Part shown: piece by piece, positions 6,043 to 6,048 of the stretch
Layout: each line of letters opens with the position of its first letter
Position numbering within the stretch: the stretch's first letter is position 1
NCBI GenBank assembly: GCA_016789785.1
Contig: JAEUQE010000358.1
Span: 1-6,048 of the forward strand
Origin: Bryobacterales bacterium
GTDB taxonomy: Bacteria; Acidobacteriota; Terriglobia; Bryobacterales; Bryobacteraceae
Direction: 5' to 3'
Length of the DNA: 6,048 bases
Translations under genes and position numbers: made by a program
Notes under the pieces: model-generated
Databases searched by the model: none
Told to the model about the DNA's origin: nothing
The model's input: only the letters and a program-made list of their open reading frames with translations

Positions 6043-6048
6043 CGATGA
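6033..6048 (+). promoter_or_regulatory. Candidate ribosome site and start codon of a gene leaving the window
   Basis: GGAGG (6033-6037), a 7-base spacer and ATG (6045-6047) make a good translation start, but only one codon is visible. An alternative in-frame ATG lies 30 bases upstream at 6015, without a visible ribosome site. The ATGA also overlaps a TGA ending the doubtful frame from 5692. Confidence 0.35.

Larger units (their letters stand above)
5618..6048. other. Gene-poor region with repeats and hairpins after the terminator
   Basis: No convincing complete gene is seen on either strand. An open frame on plus (GTG at 5692 to TGA at 6046-6048, 118 codons) gives an arginine-rich product without recognisable domains, and is most likely the by-product of high GC. 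What the stretch does hold is a pair of direct repeats, a run of perfect short hairpins between them, and a start-site-like sequence at the right edge. No tRNA, rRNA or recognised IS end was seen. Confidence 0.5.

Noticed and set aside
5692..6048. 118-codon open frame with a GTG start
   Set aside because: It has an arginine-rich composition, no domain, and runs through a chain of perfect hairpins and both repeat edges. The overlap with ATGA at the end is noted, but is not enough to call a gene.
5618..6048. Group II intron, IS end, integron attC or tRNA
   Set aside because: No domain V with GAAA loop, no transposase or reverse transcriptase, no paired terminal inverted repeats and no cloverleaf could be found. 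The repeats alone do not identify the element.

Overview
The window looks like chromosomal DNA from a GC-rich Gram-negative soil bacterium. Acidobacteriota (Bryobacter/Solibacter-like) is my best guess. This is inferred from family content, not from any marker gene. The content is a TonB-receptor-like N-terminus with a QTGAISGTI module start, a Tat-exported FAD oxidoreductase, and a large exported protein. That protein has putative-Ig, BACON-type and cysteine-containing SLH domains.

Layout. The left part is on the minus strand. A 655-residue FAD-dependent oxidoreductase with a twin-arginine signal (2137 to 170) is followed after 71 bases by the start of a second minus-strand gene (98 to beyond the left edge). 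The 32 visible residues of that gene are a Sec signal peptide plus the beginning of a TonB-dependent receptor-type plug-preceding domain. The two probably form one transcription unit: an outer-membrane receptor plus a periplasmic oxidoreductase.

The 176-base stretch at 2138-2313 is a divergent intergenic region. It holds an 8-base palindrome, a short tandem repeat, a weak minus-strand promoter candidate, and a small hairpin with a T run just before a strong AGGAGG. From 2314 to 5550 the plus strand encodes a 1078-residue modular surface protein: signal peptide, six putative-Ig repeats, two InlB-B-like modules, two BACON-like modules and three C-terminal SLH motifs. A strong stem-loop with a T-rich tail (5574-5617) closes this gene.

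The last 430 bases (about 5618-6048) hold no convincing complete gene. They contain an imperfect direct repeat (5654-5691 and 6005-6042, 351 bases apart) and, between the copies, a chain of short perfect hairpins. At the right edge a good Shine-Dalgarno plus ATG suggests a gene starting off-window. This is the least explained part of the window and the best place to look for a mobile or RNA element.
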